A DNA stretch of 64,000 bases from NCBI RefSeq assembly GCF_900188375.1, contig NZ_FZOO01000002.1, positions 434,001 to 498,000 on the forward strand, read 5' to 3'. Below the pieces are notes generated by a model, which saw only the letters and a program-made list of their open reading frames with translations, did no database searches and was not told the DNA's origin. The DNA is from Geodermatophilus pulveris. GTDB lineage: Bacteria; Actinomycetota; Actinomycetes; Mycobacteriales; Geodermatophilaceae. The translations under genes and the position numbers were made by a program. This document shows, piece by piece, positions 26,446 to 36,032 of the stretch; the first letter of the stretch is position 1; every line of letters begins with the position of its first letter.

Positions 26446-27237
26446 CTAGAGCTGGCGGTAGGCGACGTCGGGGACGTCGGTGACGAACATGTGCCCCGGC
26501 GCGTGGGTGATCGCGAACGGCGGCCGCGAGGCCATCAGCGCCGCCTGCGGGGTGACCCCGCAGGCCCAGAACACCGGGACGTCGCCGTCGGCGGGCACGA
26601 CCGGGTCGCCGAAGTCGGGGGCGGCCAGGTCGGCGATGCCCAGTGCCCCGGGCGCGCCGACGTGCACCGGCGCCCCGTGCACCTGCGGCATCCGGGCGGT
26701 CACCTGCACCGCGGTGGGCACCAGCGCGCCGGGCACCGGCCGCATGGACACCACCAGCGGCCCGGACAGCCGGCCGGCGGGGCGGCAGGGCCGGTCGGTG
26801 CGGTACATGGACACGTTGCGGCCCTGCTCGATGTTGCGCACCGGCACGCCCGCGTCGAGCAGCGCGGTCTCGAAGCTGAAGCTGCAGCCGATCAGGAAGG
26901 CGACCAGGTCCGGGCGCCACAGGTCGGCGACGTCGGTGGGCTCGTCGACGAGCTCCCCGTCCCGCCACACCCGGTAGCGCGGCAGGTCGGTGCGCAGGTC
27001 GGCGCCCGGCGCCAGCGCGGTGGACGGCGACCCGGCGTCGGTGACGTCGAGCAGCGGCACCGGCTGCGGGTTGCGCTGCGCGAACAGCAGCATGTCGTAG
27101 GCCCAGTCCCGGGGCAGGACGACGAGGTTGGCCTGGGTGTACCCCGGCGCCCAGCCCGAGGACGGGACGGCCAGGCCGGCGCGGTAGTGCGCGCGGGCGG
27201 CCGCGGGGTCGGCGGCGGGCGTGAGGGTGGTGGTCAC
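26446..27237 (-). CDS. DUF1445 family protein (putative D-glutamate cyclase/hydro-lyase, YcsI-like)
   Basis: A 263-residue protein from GTG 27237. Conserved segments include [46 protein letters not shown] and the C-terminal [12 protein letters not shown] with [12 protein letters not shown]. In Bacillus the homologue ycsI sits with ycsF (pxpA), ycsG and kipIA (pxpBC). The vertebrate D-glutamate cyclase carries a related domain, which suggests D-glutamate to 5-oxo-D-proline chemistry. That role is inferred from context. Its start overlaps the stop of the GntR gene (GTGA). Confidence 0.82.
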   Translation of the reverse strand: MTTTLTPAADPAAARAHYRAGLAVPSSGWAPGYTQANLVVLPRDWAYDMLLFAQRNPQPVPLLDVTDAGSPSTALAPGADLRTDLPRYRVWRDGELVDEPTDVADLWRPDLVAFLIGCSFSFETALLDAGVPVRNIEQGRNVSMYRTDRPCRPAGRLSGPLVVSMRPVPGALVPTAVQVTARMPQVHGAPVHVGAPGALGIADLAAPDFGDPVVPADGDVPVFWACGVTPQAALMASRPPFAITHAPGHMFVTDVPDVAYRQL

Positions 27238-27995
27238 GGGGTCCTCCTCGGTCGGTCGCCGGACCGTTCGCCGGCCCGGTCCCGGAGGGCCGCCAGCAGC
27301 TCGGCCTCCGAGTCCTGCAGGTAGTCCTCGAGCTCCTTGGCCGCGCGCTCGGACTCCCCGTCGACCAGCAGCTCGAGCAGCGCCCGGTTGCGGCGGACGT
27401 AGGGCTCGTGCAGCCGCTGCGGCGACCCCACCGCCGAGAACGCCAGCCGCACCTCGGCGAGCAGCCGGGCGGCCGTCTCGTCGATGCGCCGGCTGCCGGC
27501 GAGCGCGACGAGGTGCTGGTGGAAGCGCATGTTGGCCGTGCCGACAGCACCCCAGTCACCGCGCCGCGCGGCGTCCTCCGCGGCGGCGACGTCGTCGTGC
27601 AGCGGCCGCAGCCGCACCGGGTCGAGCCGGCCCAGCCGCCGGACGACGTCGCACTCGATGGTGCGGCGCAGCCGGTAGAGGTCGACCAGCTCCTCCTCGT
27701 CGAGCTCGGGCACGAACACCCCGCGGTGCAGCCGGTGCACCAGCAGCCCCTCGTGGGTGAGCAGCCGAAACGCCTCCCGCAGCGTGTTCCGCGAGACGTG
27801 CAGGACGTCGACGAGCTGCTCCTCCGACAGCCGGCGCCCCGGGGGCAGGTCGCCCTCGATGACCCGGCGGCGCAGCAGGTCGGCCACCCGCTCGGCGGTG
27901 CTGGAGCGGTCGAAGGCGCGCACCTCGTCGGCCATCGCGCGCAGCCAGCCGGCGTCGGGGCCGGGGACACCGTCCGCGCCGGAGGGGGCTGCCAT
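27234..27995 (-). CDS. GntR/FadR-family transcriptional regulator (FCD domain)
   Basis: A 253-residue regulator. The winged helix is at about residues 35-100 ([40 protein letters not shown]). The FCD ligand domain follows with DLYRRLR-type helices and the metal-binding His set (RFHQHLVAL, later [19 protein letters not shown]). FCD regulators sense small acids and bind TNGTNNNACNA operators. Exactly that sequence lies in the divergent promoter region on its right. It probably represses the 5-oxoproline operon until the substrate or a related acid binds. Confidence 0.88.
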   Translation of the reverse strand: MAAPSGADGVPGPDAGWLRAMADEVRAFDRSSTAERVADLLRRRVIEGDLPPGRRLSEEQLVDVLHVSRNTLREAFRLLTHEGLLVHRLHRGVFVPELDEEELVDLYRLRRTIECDVVRRLGRLDPVRLRPLHDDVAAAEDAARRGDWGAVGTANMRFHQHLVALAGSRRIDETAARLLAEVRLAFSAVGSPQRLHEPYVRRNRALLELLVDGESERAAKELEDYLQDSEAELLAALRDRAGERSGDRPRRTP

Positions 27996-28046
27996 GCCCC
28001 CATCCTGCCCACCCGTGACGGCGATGTGAACAGTCCGCCGATCCCC

Positions 28047-28076
28047 TTGTCGGATTGTTCAACAACTGTCTAGGTT
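28047..28076 (+). promoter_or_regulatory. Promoter with nested FadR-type operator
   Basis: A -35 box TTGTCG (28047-28052) and a -10 box TAGGTT (28071-28076) are 18 bp apart. Between them, TTGTTCAACAA (28055-28065) is a perfect palindrome around a central base and fits TNGTNNNACNA, the FadR/FCD-regulator consensus. It lies 59 bp from the GntR start and about 85 bp before the NRAMP-like gene. The placement predicts direct repression of the rightward operon. Confidence 0.65.
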
Positions 28077-28161
28077 GTCCGGCCAGGGACCCCGGGCCGC
28101 GCCGCGGGTGTCCGCACCCCGCAGCGGGTACCCCGACCCCACCTCCCCGGGAGCACGCGCC

Positions 28162-29421
28162 ATGGCATCGGACCCCAGCAGCGCCGGCACCGCCCCCGCC
28201 GCCCCACCGCCCGGAGCGGCCGGCGGCCGGATGGCCTCGAGCACCCGCTCGACCCTGCTCGGCGCGATGTTCCTCATGGCCACCTCGGCCATCGGGCCGG
28301 GCTTCATCACCCAGACGACGACGTTCACCGTGCAGCTGGGTGCGGCGTTCGCCTTCGCCATCGCCGTCTCGATCGTCATCGACATCGCCCTGCAGCTGAA
28401 CGTGTGGCGGGTGATCGGCGTCAGCGGCCGGCGGGCGCAGGAGCTGGGCAACCTGGTGCTCCCCGGGCTGGGCTGGGTGATGGCCGGGTTCCTGCTCGCC
28501 GGCGGGCTGGTGTTCAACATCGGCAACGTCGCCGGCGCGGGTCTCGGCACCGACGCGATGCTGGGGCTGGACCCGAGGATCGGCGGCGCCGTCTCCGCCG
28601 TCGTCGCCATCGGCATCTTCCTCAGCAGGAGGGCCGGGGTCGCCGTCGACCGGATCGTCGTCGTCCTCGGCCTGCTGATGATCGTCCTGACCGCCTACAT
28701 CGCGATCACGTCGGGGCCGCCGGTCGGGCGGGCACTGCGCAACGTCGTCCTCCCCGAGGACGTCTCCTTCCTGGCGATCACCACGCTGGTCGGTGGGACG
28801 ATCGGCGGCTACATCGTCTACGCCGGTGCCCACCGGCTGCTCGACTCCAGCATCACCGGCACCGAGCACGTCCGCGACATCACCCGGGGCTCGGTCACCG
28901 GCATCGTGATCACCGGGATCATGCGGGTCGTGCTGTTCCTCGCCATCCTCGGCGTGGTGGCCGGCGGCGCCGACCTGGGGACGGAGAACCAGGCGGCCAC
29001 CGCGTTCCAGACGGCCGCCGGCGAGGTCGGGCTGCGGGTCTTCGGCATCGTGCTGTGGGCCGCCGCCATCACCAGCGTCATCGGCGCCTCCTACACCTCG
29101 GTCTCCTTCGTCACCTCGCGGACCCGCACCAGCGACCGCACCCGGACCCTGCTCGTCATCGGCTTCATCGCGGTCACCACGCTGGCCTTCCTCCTCATCG
29201 GGGCGGCTCCGACCACGCTGCTGGTGTTCGCGGGGGCGTTCAACGGGCTGCTGCTGCCGATCGGCATCGCCGTCCTGCTGTGGGTCGCCACCCGCCGCAC
29301 CGACCTGCTGAACGGCTACCGCTACCCCCGCTGGCTGCTCGCCGTCGGCTGGACGGCGTGGCTGCTCACCCTCTACCTGGCCGCGCGCTCGGTGCAGCCG
29401 GTCATCGCCCTCTTCGCGTGA
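28162..29421 (+). CDS. NRAMP-superfamily transporter, YcsG-like, without canonical metal motifs
   Basis: A 419-residue protein with about 11 membrane helices after a 30-residue Ser/Ala/Pro-rich N-terminus (ATG 28162). The NRAMP core is seen in [19 protein letters not shown] (TM1) and [18 protein letters not shown] (the TM6 region). True metal transporters have DPGN in TM1 and MPH in TM6; here they are GPGF and no Met-Pro-His. The partner genes are 5-oxoprolinase subunits, as for Bacillus ycsG. It may carry an organic acid such as 5-oxoproline rather than a divalent metal; this is inference. Confidence 0.82.
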   Translation: MASDPSSAGTAPAAPPPGAAGGRMASSTRSTLLGAMFLMATSAIGPGFITQTTTFTVQLGAAFAFAIAVSIVIDIALQLNVWRVIGVSGRRAQELGNLVLPGLGWVMAGFLLAGGLVFNIGNVAGAGLGTDAMLGLDPRIGGAVSAVVAIGIFLSRRAGVAVDRIVVVLGLLMIVLTAYIAITSGPPVGRALRNVVLPEDVSFLAITTLVGGTIGGYIVYAGAHRLLDSSITGTEHVRDITRGSVTGIVITGIMRVVLFLAILGVVAGGADLGTENQAATAFQTAAGEVGLRVFGIVLWAAAITSVIGASYTSVSFVTSRTRTSDRTRTLLVIGFIAVTTLAFLLIGAAPTTLLVFAGAFNGLLLPIGIAVLLWVATRRTDLLNGYRYPRWLLAVGWTAWLLTLYLAARSVQPVIALFA

Positions 29422-29435
29422 GGCAGGCTGACACC

Positions 29436-30203
29436 ATGACCCAGGGGCGTGTGGACCTCAACTCCGACCTCGGCGAGGGCTTCGGGCAGTGGCCGCTCGG
29501 GGACGACGACGCGCTGCTGGGCATCGTCACCAGCGCCAACGTGGCCTGCGGCTTCCACGCCGGCGACCCCTCGATCATGCGGCGGGTGTGCGCGCGGGCC
29601 GTCGAGACCGGGGTGGCCATCGGCGCCCAGGTCGGCTACCGCGACCTGGCCGGCTTCGGCCGCCGGTTCATCGACGTGGAGCCTGCCGAGCTGACCGCCG
29701 ACGTGCTCTACCAGCTCGGCGCCCTGGAGGCGTTCGCGCGGGTGGCCGGCTCGCGGGTGCGCTACGTCAAGCCGCACGGCGCGCTCTACAACACCATCGT
29801 GGCCCACGAGGAGCAGGCGGCCGCGGTCGTCGGAGCCGTGGTCGCCTACGACCGGGACCTGCCGGTGCTGGGCCTGCCCGGGTCGGCGTGGCTGCGGCTG
29901 GCCGAGGAGGCCGGCCTGACCACGGTGGCCGAGGCCTTCGCCGACCGCGAGTACACCCCGCAGGGCACGCTGGTCTCCCGGCGGCTGCCCGGCGCGGTGC
30001 TGCACGACGCCGGCGAGATCGCCCGCCGCTGCGTGGCCATGGCCACCGGCGAGCCGGTCACCGACGTCGAGGGCGGGCTGCTGCGGCTGACGCCGGGGTC
30101 GATCTGCGTGCACGGCGACACCCCGGGCGCGGTGGCGATCGCCGGCCGGGTGCGCGAGGCGCTGACCGCGGCCGGGGTCGACCTGGCGCCGTTCGCACCC
30201 TGA
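29436..30203 (+). CDS. pxpA: 5-oxoprolinase subunit A
   Basis: LamB/YcsF-family subunit of the ATP-dependent prokaryotic 5-oxoprolinase PxpABC, which opens 5-oxo-L-proline to L-glutamate. The 255-residue product has the metal-site pattern [26 protein letters not shown] and [12 protein letters not shown], and ends with [14 protein letters not shown] 29436 lies 14 bp after the transporter stop. The stop TGA and the next ATG share a base (TGATG), indicating translational coupling with pxpB. Confidence 0.92.
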   Translation: MTQGRVDLNSDLGEGFGQWPLGDDDALLGIVTSANVACGFHAGDPSIMRRVCARAVETGVAIGAQVGYRDLAGFGRRFIDVEPAELTADVLYQLGALEAFARVAGSRVRYVKPHGALYNTIVAHEEQAAAVVGAVVAYDRDLPVLGLPGSAWLRLAEEAGLTTVAEAFADREYTPQGTLVSRRLPGAVLHDAGEIARRCVAMATGEPVTDVEGGLLRLTPGSICVHGDTPGAVAIAGRVREALTAAGVDLAPFAP

Positions 30204-30814
30204 TGCGCGTCCTGCCCAGCGGCTCGACCGCGCTGCTGGTCGAGCTCGACGGCCTCGACGACGTCCTCGGGCTGTACGCCGCGCTCACCGCCGAGCCGAT
30301 CGAGGGCGTCGTGGACGTCGTCCCGGCGGCGCGCACCGTGCTGCTCGTGACCGACCCGGCGGTGACCGGCCTGGCCGCCGTCGAGGACGCGGTGCGGCGG
30401 ACCACCCCCCGCGCCGGCGAGCGGGGCGGCGGCGAGACCGTCGAGCTGCCGGTCGTCTACGACGGCGCGGACCTGGCCGACGTCGCCGCGCACCTCGGCG
30501 TGGACACCGCCGAGGTCGTGCGCCGGCACACCGGCGCGGAGTGGACGGTGGCCTTCTGCGGGTTCGCCCCCGGGTTCGGCTACCTGGTCCCGGACGGCGA
30601 GCCGTGGGACGTGCCGCGCCGGCCCTCCCCGCGGACGAGGGTGCCCCCCGGGTCGGTCGCGCTGGCCGGGGAGTTCAGCGGCGTCTACCCGCGGGAGTCC
30701 CCGGGCGGGTGGCAGCTGGTCGGCCGCACCGACGTGCCCGTGTTCGACGTCGACCGCGAACCCGCCGCGCTGCTGCGCCCAGGGGTGCGGGTGCGGTTCA
30801 CCGAGGCCGGCTGA
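30203..30814 (+). CDS. pxpB: 5-oxoprolinase subunit B
   Basis: KipI/PxpB-type subunit of 203 residues. The carboxyltransferase-like domain shows EWTVAFCGFAPGFGYLV and PRTRVPPGSVALAGEFSGVYP, which are highly conserved in the family, then SPGGWQLVGRT. It associates with PxpA and PxpC for ATP-driven 5-oxoproline hydrolysis. In Bacillus the same protein also inhibits the sporulation kinase KinA, which does not apply here. ATG 30203 overlaps the pxpA stop by one base. Confidence 0.92.
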   Translation: MRVLPSGSTALLVELDGLDDVLGLYAALTAEPIEGVVDVVPAARTVLLVTDPAVTGLAAVEDAVRRTTPRAGERGGGETVELPVVYDGADLADVAAHLGVDTAEVVRRHTGAEWTVAFCGFAPGFGYLVPDGEPWDVPRRPSPRTRVPPGSVALAGEFSGVYPRESPGGWQLVGRTDVPVFDVDREPAALLRPGVRVRFTEAG

Positions 30815-31650
30815 TGCGCACGCTGACCGTGCTGGCCCCCGGGCCGCTGACCACCGTGCAGGACGGCGGCCGCCCCGGGCAGGGCGCGCTGGGCATCGGC
30901 CGCTCCGGCGCCTGCGACCGGGCCGCGGCCGCGCTGGCCAACCGGCTCCTCGGCAACGCCCCGGACGCCGCGGTGCTGGAGGCCACCCTGGGTGGGCTGG
31001 TGCTGCGGGCCGACGTGCACCTGGTGGTGACCACGACCGGGGCCCGCTGCTCGGCGGCGCACAACGCCCCGCTGACCCTGCGGGCGGGCGACGAGCTGCG
31101 GCTGGGCCAGCCGGCCGCCGGGCTGCGCACCTACGTCGCCGTCCGCGGCGGCCTCGCCGTCGAGCCGGTGCTGGGCAGCCGCGCCACCGACCTGCTGTCC
31201 GGGCTGGGCCCGCCGGTGCTGTCGGCCGGTGACGTGCTGCCGGTGGGGTCCGCGGCCGGGCCGATGCCCGGGGTGGACGTCGCGCCGGTGCCCGACCCGC
31301 CCGGCGGCGAGGTGACCGTGCGGGTGCTGCCCGGCCCGCGCACCGACTGGTTCACCGACCCGGCCGCCCTGACCGGCGCCGCGTGGGAGGTCACCGGCGA
31401 GAGCAACCGGATCGGGCTGCGGCTGGCCGGCACCCCGCTGGAGCGCGCGCGCACCGGGGAGCTGGCCAGCGAGGGCATGGTCCGCGGCGCGCTGCAGGTG
31501 CCGCCGTCCGGCCAGCCGGTGCTGTTCCTGGCCGACGCCCCGGTGACCGGCGGCTACCCGGTCGTCGGCTACGTCGAGGACGCCGACGTCGACCGCTGCG
31601 GCCAGCTGCGCCCCGGGCAGACGCTGCGCTTCCGCGCCGCCGCCCGGTGA
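30814..31650 (+). CDS. pxpC: 5-oxoprolinase subunit C
   Basis: KipA/PxpC (biotin-dependent carboxyltransferase-like) subunit, 278 residues. The start RTLTVLAPGPLTTVQDGGRP, then GALGIGRSGACDRAAAALAN and the late NRIGLRLAGTPLER and GMVRGALQVPPSGQP are family landmarks. It is separate from pxpB here, whereas some bacteria fuse them. ATG 30814 shares a base with the pxpB stop, and the pxpC stop is overlapped by the GTG of the following transporter. Confidence 0.92.
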   Translation: MRTLTVLAPGPLTTVQDGGRPGQGALGIGRSGACDRAAAALANRLLGNAPDAAVLEATLGGLVLRADVHLVVTTTGARCSAAHNAPLTLRAGDELRLGQPAAGLRTYVAVRGGLAVEPVLGSRATDLLSGLGPPVLSAGDVLPVGSAAGPMPGVDVAPVPDPPGGEVTVRVLPGPRTDWFTDPAALTGAAWEVTGESNRIGLRLAGTPLERARTGELASEGMVRGALQVPPSGQPVLFLADAPVTGGYPVVGYVEDADVDRCGQLRPGQTLRFRAAAR

Positions 31651-32867
31651 CCCCGCCCCGCACCGGCCGGTCCCGGCCGCGGTGGGGAGCGCTCGTCCCG
31701 GCCGCGGTCCTCGTGCTCGTCGCGCTGTGCCTGCGCGGCCCGTTCACCGGCGTGGGCCCCGTGCTGACCGAGCTGTCCGCGGAGCTGTCGGTGCCGCGGG
31801 CGGCGCTGGCCGCGCTCACCTCGGTGCCGCTGGTCTGCTTCGGGCTGGTCGCCCCCGCCGCCCCGGCGCTGGCCGCCCGGCTCGGCGTGCACCGCGCCGT
31901 CCTCGCCGGGGTGCTCGCCCTGGCCGTGGGCATCGCGCTGCGGCCGGCCGGTGTCGTGGGCCTGTGCGCGGGCACCGCGCTGCTGACCGCGGGGATCGCG
32001 GTGGCCAACGTGCTGGTGCCCGCCGCGGCCCGGGCGGAGTACGGCGACCGCAGCGCCGCGGCGGTCGGGGCCGCGGTGGCGTCGATGGGGGCGTCGGCCA
32101 GCCTCGGGGCGGGGCTGGCCCAGCCGCTGGCGACGGCGACCGGCAGCGCGCTCACCGGGCTCACGCTGTGGCTCGCCCCGGTGCTGCTCGCCGTCGCCGC
32201 GATCGCGCTGCTCGCCCGGCGCCGGCCGGCCGCGCCCGGCGCCGCGGCGGCCCGGCCGCCGGTGGCCGCCGTCCTCCGCGACCGGGTCGCGCTGGCGGTG
32301 ACGCTGTTCTTCGGCCTGCAGTCGCTGTCCTTCTACACGATGCTCAGCTGGCTGGCCGACGTCCTGGAGACCGAGGCCGGCGTGGCCCCGGTGACCGCGG
32401 GCGGGCTGGTGGCCGCGGCCGCCGCGCTCGGCGTCCCGTGCGCGCTGCTCGTCCCACCCCTGGCGGCACGGCGGGCCGGGCAGGCCGGGTGGATCGTGGG
32501 CGTGGGCGTGCCGTCGACCGTCGCGATCGCCGGCCTGCTGCTCGCCCCGGCCGCCGCGCCGGCGGTGTGGGCGCTGCTGTGGGGGCTGGGCACCGGGGCG
32601 GCGTTCCCGCTGGCCATGACGCTGGTGCTGGTGCGCACCCGGGACGTGGCGCAGACCGGCCGGCTGTCCGCGGCCGCGCAGAGCGCCGGGTACCTGCTGG
32701 CCGCGACCGGCCCGCTGGCCGTCGGGCTGCTGTACGACACCGTCGGTGGGTGGCGACCGGGGCTGGTGCTGCTGCTGGTCCTGCAGGCCGGCCAGTTCGC
32801 CGCGGGCCTGGTCGCCGCCCGGCCCCGGCTGGTCACCGAGGCCCGCCGCCCGGAGCGGGTGCGCTGA
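31647..32867 (+). CDS. MFS transporter (CynX/NimT-like)
   Basis: A 406-residue, 12-helix major facilitator protein. The N-terminus ALCLRGPFTGVGPVLTELSA is typical of the CynX/NimT (cyanate/nitroimidazole) group, and a second half starts near residue 210 (DRVALAVTLFFGLQSLSFYT). It ends the pxp operon with a GTGA overlap, so it probably handles a linked compound, for example export of an amino-acid-like product or uptake of a pyroglutamyl compound. The substrate is not predictable. Confidence 0.83.
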   Translation: MTPPRTGRSRPRWGALVPAAVLVLVALCLRGPFTGVGPVLTELSAELSVPRAALAALTSVPLVCFGLVAPAAPALAARLGVHRAVLAGVLALAVGIALRPAGVVGLCAGTALLTAGIAVANVLVPAAARAEYGDRSAAAVGAAVASMGASASLGAGLAQPLATATGSALTGLTLWLAPVLLAVAAIALLARRRPAAPGAAAARPPVAAVLRDRVALAVTLFFGLQSLSFYTMLSWLADVLETEAGVAPVTAGGLVAAAAALGVPCALLVPPLAARRAGQAGWIVGVGVPSTVAIAGLLLAPAAAPAVWALLWGLGTGAAFPLAMTLVLVRTRDVAQTGRLSAAAQSAGYLLAATGPLAVGLLYDTVGGWRPGLVLLLVLQAGQFAAGLVAARPRLVTEARRPERVR

Positions 32868-32896
32868 GGCCCCGCTCGCGGGCCCGGAGCGGGGCC
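32868..32896 (+). terminator. Terminator hairpin after the pxp operon
   Basis: GGCCCCGCTC (32868-32877) pairs perfectly with GAGCGGGGCC (32887-32896) across a 9-nt loop, directly after the transporter's TGA at 32865-32867. There is no U tract. It should separate this operon from pgi. Confidence 0.65.
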
Positions 32897-33146
32897 CGGG
32901 CGCACACGCGCTCGGGGAGTGACGGCCGGCCGGCCCGACGGGATGCCGGTGGAACAGCTCCTCGTAGGTGCCGCCGGTGCGCAGCGTCGCCCCGCCGTCC
33001 ACGCTGGCGGTGACGCCGTCGTCCAGCAGGGCCATGCCGCTGCCCCTCGTCGCCGGTCCGCGCGCCCCGAGGTCGCCCCCGGCGCCGCCTCCCGGCAGGG
33101 TAGGTGGGCAGGCAGCCGATCCGTCGGCCCGGAGCGGGAGGGGTCC
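32897..33146. other. Intergenic region before pgi with a possible leftward gene start
   Basis: About 250 bp between the terminator and pgi. On the reverse strand a GAGGGG site precedes an ATG at 33035 that opens [20 protein letters not shown] and then [11 protein letters not shown]. The frame has no nearby stop and drifts into antisense of the MFS gene. It may be a 3'-truncated gene remnant or chance. A pgi promoter was not recognised. Confidence 0.25.
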
Positions 33147-34823
33147 ATGACCAGCGACACGAGGGCCATCAGCGAGACCCCGGAGTGGCAGGCACTGGCG
33201 CAGCACCACCGGGAGGTGGGCGACCGCCACCTCCGGGACCTGTTCGCCGAGGACCCGCAGCGCGGCACCGACCTCGTGGTCACCGCCGGCGACCTGTACC
33301 TGGACTACTCCAAGAACCGGCTCACCCGCGAGACCGTCCGGCTGCTCGCCGCGCTGGCCGAGCGGGCCGGGCTGCGCGAGCGCACCGAGGCGATGGTCCG
33401 CGGCGAGCACGTCAACCCGACCGAGGACCGCGCGGTCCTGCACGTGGCGCTGCGCGACCCGGCCACCGGTGGCCTCGTCGTCGACGGGCAGGACGTCCGC
33501 GCCGACGTGCACGAGGTGCTCGGCCGGATGGCCGACTTCGCCGACCGGGTGCGCGGCGGGGCGTGGACCGGGCACACCGGCGAGCGGATCCGCGCCGTGG
33601 TGAACGTCGGCATCGGCGGCTCCGACCTCGGCCCGGCCATGGCCCACCAGGCGCTGCGCGACTCCACCGACCGGTCGCTCACGTTCCGGTTCGTCTCCAA
33701 CATCGACCCCACCGACCTGGCCGAGGCCACCCGCGACCTCGACCCGGCGAGCACGCTGTTCGTCGTCGCGTCCAAGACCTTCACCACCCAGGAGACGCTG
33801 ACCAACGCCCGGGAGGCGCGCCGCTGGCTGGTCGAGGGCCTGGCAGCCCAGGGGCACGGCGGGGACTCCGAGGCCGTCGCCAGGCACTTCGTCGCCGTGT
33901 CCACCAACGCCGAGAAGGTGGCGGAGTTCGGCATCGACACCGCCAACATGTTCGGCTTCTGGGACTGGGTGGGCGGCCGGTACTCGTTCACCTCGGCGGT
34001 CGGGCTGTCCCTCATGGTGGCGATCGGCCCGGAGCGGTACCGGGAGATGCTCGACGGCTTCCACACCATCGACGAGCACTTCCGCACCGCCCCGTACGAG
34101 GAGAACCTGCCGGCCCTGCTGGGGCTGATCTCGGTCTGGTACGTCGACTTCTTCGGCGCGCAGAGCCAGGCGGTGCTGCCCTACTCGCAGTACCTGGCAC
34201 GGTTCCCGGCCTACCTGCAGCAGCTGTGCATGGAGTCCAACGGCAAGTCCGTGCGGGTGGACGGCTCGCCGGTCGACGTCCCCACCGGCGAGGTCGTGTG
34301 GGGCGAGCCGGGCACCAACGGCCAGCACGCCTTCCACCAGCTGCTGCACCAGGGCACCGTGCTGGTGCCCGCGGACTTCATCGGCTTCGCGCAGCCGAAC
34401 GACCTCGCCCGGGACAGGGACCTGGACGGCATGCACGACCTGTTCCTGGCCAACTTCCTGGCCCAGCCGCGGGCGCTGGCCTTCGGCCGCACGGCCGAGG
34501 AGGTGGCGGCCGAGGGGACGGCGGAGGCGGTCGTGCCGCACCGGGTGATGCCGGGCAACCGCCCGTCCAACGCGATCGTGGCGCCGAAGCTGACGCCGTC
34601 GGTCCTCGGCCAGCTGGTCGCCGCCTACGAGCACCGGGTCTTCACCCAGGGCGTCGTGTGGGGCATCAACTCCTTCGACCAGTGGGGCGTGGAGCTCGGC
34701 AAGGTCATGGCCAGCCAGCTCGCGCCCCAGCTGCAGAGCGAGGCCGCGCCGGAGTACGACGCCGACTCCTCGACCGACGCGCTGGTGCGGCTGCTGCGGG
34801 AGGGCCGCGGCCGGCCCGCGTGA
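33147..34823 (+). CDS. pgi: Glucose-6-phosphate isomerase
   Basis: Interconverts glucose-6-phosphate and fructose-6-phosphate in glycolysis and gluconeogenesis. The 558-residue product has [16 protein letters not shown] at the phosphate loop, [15 protein letters not shown], and the signature [20 protein letters not shown] with the catalytic His. The second signature [17 protein letters not shown] lies near the end with the active-site Lys. It is an E. coli/eukaryote-like long isomerase. ATG 33147 follows GGGAGGGG. It converges with pcaC with only 10 bp between, leaving no room for a separate terminator. Confidence 0.95.
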   Translation: MTSDTRAISETPEWQALAQHHREVGDRHLRDLFAEDPQRGTDLVVTAGDLYLDYSKNRLTRETVRLLAALAERAGLRERTEAMVRGEHVNPTEDRAVLHVALRDPATGGLVVDGQDVRADVHEVLGRMADFADRVRGGAWTGHTGERIRAVVNVGIGGSDLGPAMAHQALRDSTDRSLTFRFVSNIDPTDLAEATRDLDPASTLFVVASKTFTTQETLTNAREARRWLVEGLAAQGHGGDSEAVARHFVAVSTNAEKVAEFGIDTANMFGFWDWVGGRYSFTSAVGLSLMVAIGPERYREMLDGFHTIDEHFRTAPYEENLPALLGLISVWYVDFFGAQSQAVLPYSQYLARFPAYLQQLCMESNGKSVRVDGSPVDVPTGEVVWGEPGTNGQHAFHQLLHQGTVLVPADFIGFAQPNDLARDRDLDGMHDLFLANFLAQPRALAFGRTAEEVAAEGTAEAVVPHRVMPGNRPSNAIVAPKLTPSVLGQLVAAYEHRVFTQGVVWGINSFDQWGVELGKVMASQLAPQLQSEAAPEYDADSSTDALVRLLREGRGRPA

Positions 34824-34833
34824 GGCTGGGCGC

Positions 34834-35253
34834 TCAGCCCTGCCCGCGCAGCTCCTCGAGGATCGGGCCGGCGACCTTGAACGCGTGGTTGGCCGCGGGG
34901 ACGCCGGCGTAGACCGCGGCGTGCTGGAGCACCTCGGCGATCTCCTCGTCGGTCAGCCCGTTGTTCCTCGCCGCCCGCACGTGCAGCGCGAACTCGTCCC
35001 AGTGCCGCAGCGCGACGGTGATCGACAGCGTCATCAGGCTGCGGTCGCGGCGGGACAGGCCCGGCCGCTGCCACACGTCCCCCCAGGCGACCCGGGTGAT
35101 GAAGTCCTGGAAGTCGGCGGTGAACGGCGTCGTGCCGGCGACCGCGCGGTCCACCCAGGCGTCGCCGAGCACCTCGCGCCGGGTGGCCGTGCCGGCAGCA
35201 CGGCGCTCGTCGTCCGTGCTGGGGGGCAGAGTCCGGCGCTCCCGGTCGTCCAT
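34834..35253 (-). CDS. pcaC: 4-carboxymuconolactone decarboxylase
   Basis: Removes CO2 from 4-carboxymuconolactone to give 3-oxoadipate enol-lactone in the beta-ketoadipate pathway. The 139-residue product is the AhpD-like helical fold, with the motif RHWDEFALHVRAARNNGLTD and EVLQHAAVYAGVPAANHAF. It is a separate gene here, whereas many actinobacteria have a pcaL (pcaD-pcaC) fusion. It is the last gene of the operon. Its ATG at 35253 shares one base with the pcaD stop. Confidence 0.92.
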   Translation of the reverse strand: MDDRERRTLPPSTDDERRAAGTATRREVLGDAWVDRAVAGTTPFTADFQDFITRVAWGDVWQRPGLSRRDRSLMTLSITVALRHWDEFALHVRAARNNGLTDEEIAEVLQHAAVYAGVPAANHAFKVAGPILEELRGQG

Positions 35254-36032
35254 CAGGCGTGCCCGCCGGCGGCGTCGAGGTGGCCGAGCAGCGCGCCGGT
35301 GACCTCCAGCGGCTGCTCCAGGTTCGGCAGGTGCGCACCCGGGCTGACCGAGACCAGCGAGGCGCCCGCGATGCCGTCCGCGATGGCCTGCTGGTGCGCC
35401 GGCGGCAGCGCCGGGTCCTCCGCACCGGACACCACCAGCGTCGGCGCGGTGATCCGCCCGAGGTCGGCCACCAGGTCGACGGCGGCGACCACCTCCGCGC
35501 ACAGCGCGTAGCCCTCGTCGTCCGCCGCGGCGACCATCCCCTCCAGCCGGGCCACCAGCTCGGGGTGCCCGGCCGCGTACTGCGGCGTCAGCCAGCGGGC
35601 GACCACGGCCGGCGCGATGCTCGCGGTGCCGTCGGCGCGCACGGCGGCGGCCCGGTCCAGGAAGCCCTGCGGGTCCGGCCTCGCCGACGTGGCCAGCAGC
35701 GCCAGCCGGTCCACCCGGTCCGGCTCGCGGGCGGCCAGCCGCATCGCCGTCATCCCGCCCAGCGACAGCCCCGCCACGTGCGCCCGCCGCGCGCCGAGCC
35801 GGTCGAGCAGCGCGACGAGGTCGTCCACCAGGTCGTCGAGGCCGTACGGCCCGGCCGGGGACGGCGACTCCCCGTGCCCGCGGGTGTCGTAGGTGACCAC
35901 CCGGTAGCGCTCGGCCAGCGCGGGCACCTGCGGGTCCCACATGCCGCGGGTCGCGCCCAGCGAGTTGGACAGGACGACGACCGGCGCGCCGGCCGGCCCG
36001 TCCTCGGTGTACGACACCTCGACAGCCGTCAT
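35253..36032 (-). CDS. pcaD: 3-oxoadipate enol-lactonase
   Basis: Hydrolyses 3-oxoadipate enol-lactone to 3-oxoadipate. The 259-residue alpha/beta hydrolase has the oxyanion region VVLSNSLGATRGMWDPQ, the nucleophile elbow GLSLGG (Ser at about residue 98), the acid GAEDPALPP and the His in PGAHLPNLEQP. The DRGHGESP-like loop reads DTRGHGESPSP. Its ATG at 36032 overlaps the pcaB stop by 4 bp. Confidence 0.93.
   Translation of the reverse strand: MTAVEVSYTEDGPAGAPVVVLSNSLGATRGMWDPQVPALAERYRVVTYDTRGHGESPSPAGPYGLDDLVDDLVALLDRLGARRAHVAGLSLGGMTAMRLAAREPDRVDRLALLATSARPDPQGFLDRAAAVRADGTASIAPAVVARWLTPQYAAGHPELVARLEGMVAAADDEGYALCAEVVAAVDLVADLGRITAPTLVVSGAEDPALPPAHQQAIADGIAGASLVSVSPGAHLPNLEQPLEVTGALLGHLDAAGGHA

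Noticed and set aside
34834-35253. pcaL (fused pcaD-pcaC) gene
   Set aside because: A stop and start (TGATG) clearly separate the two frames at 35253, so they are distinct genes.
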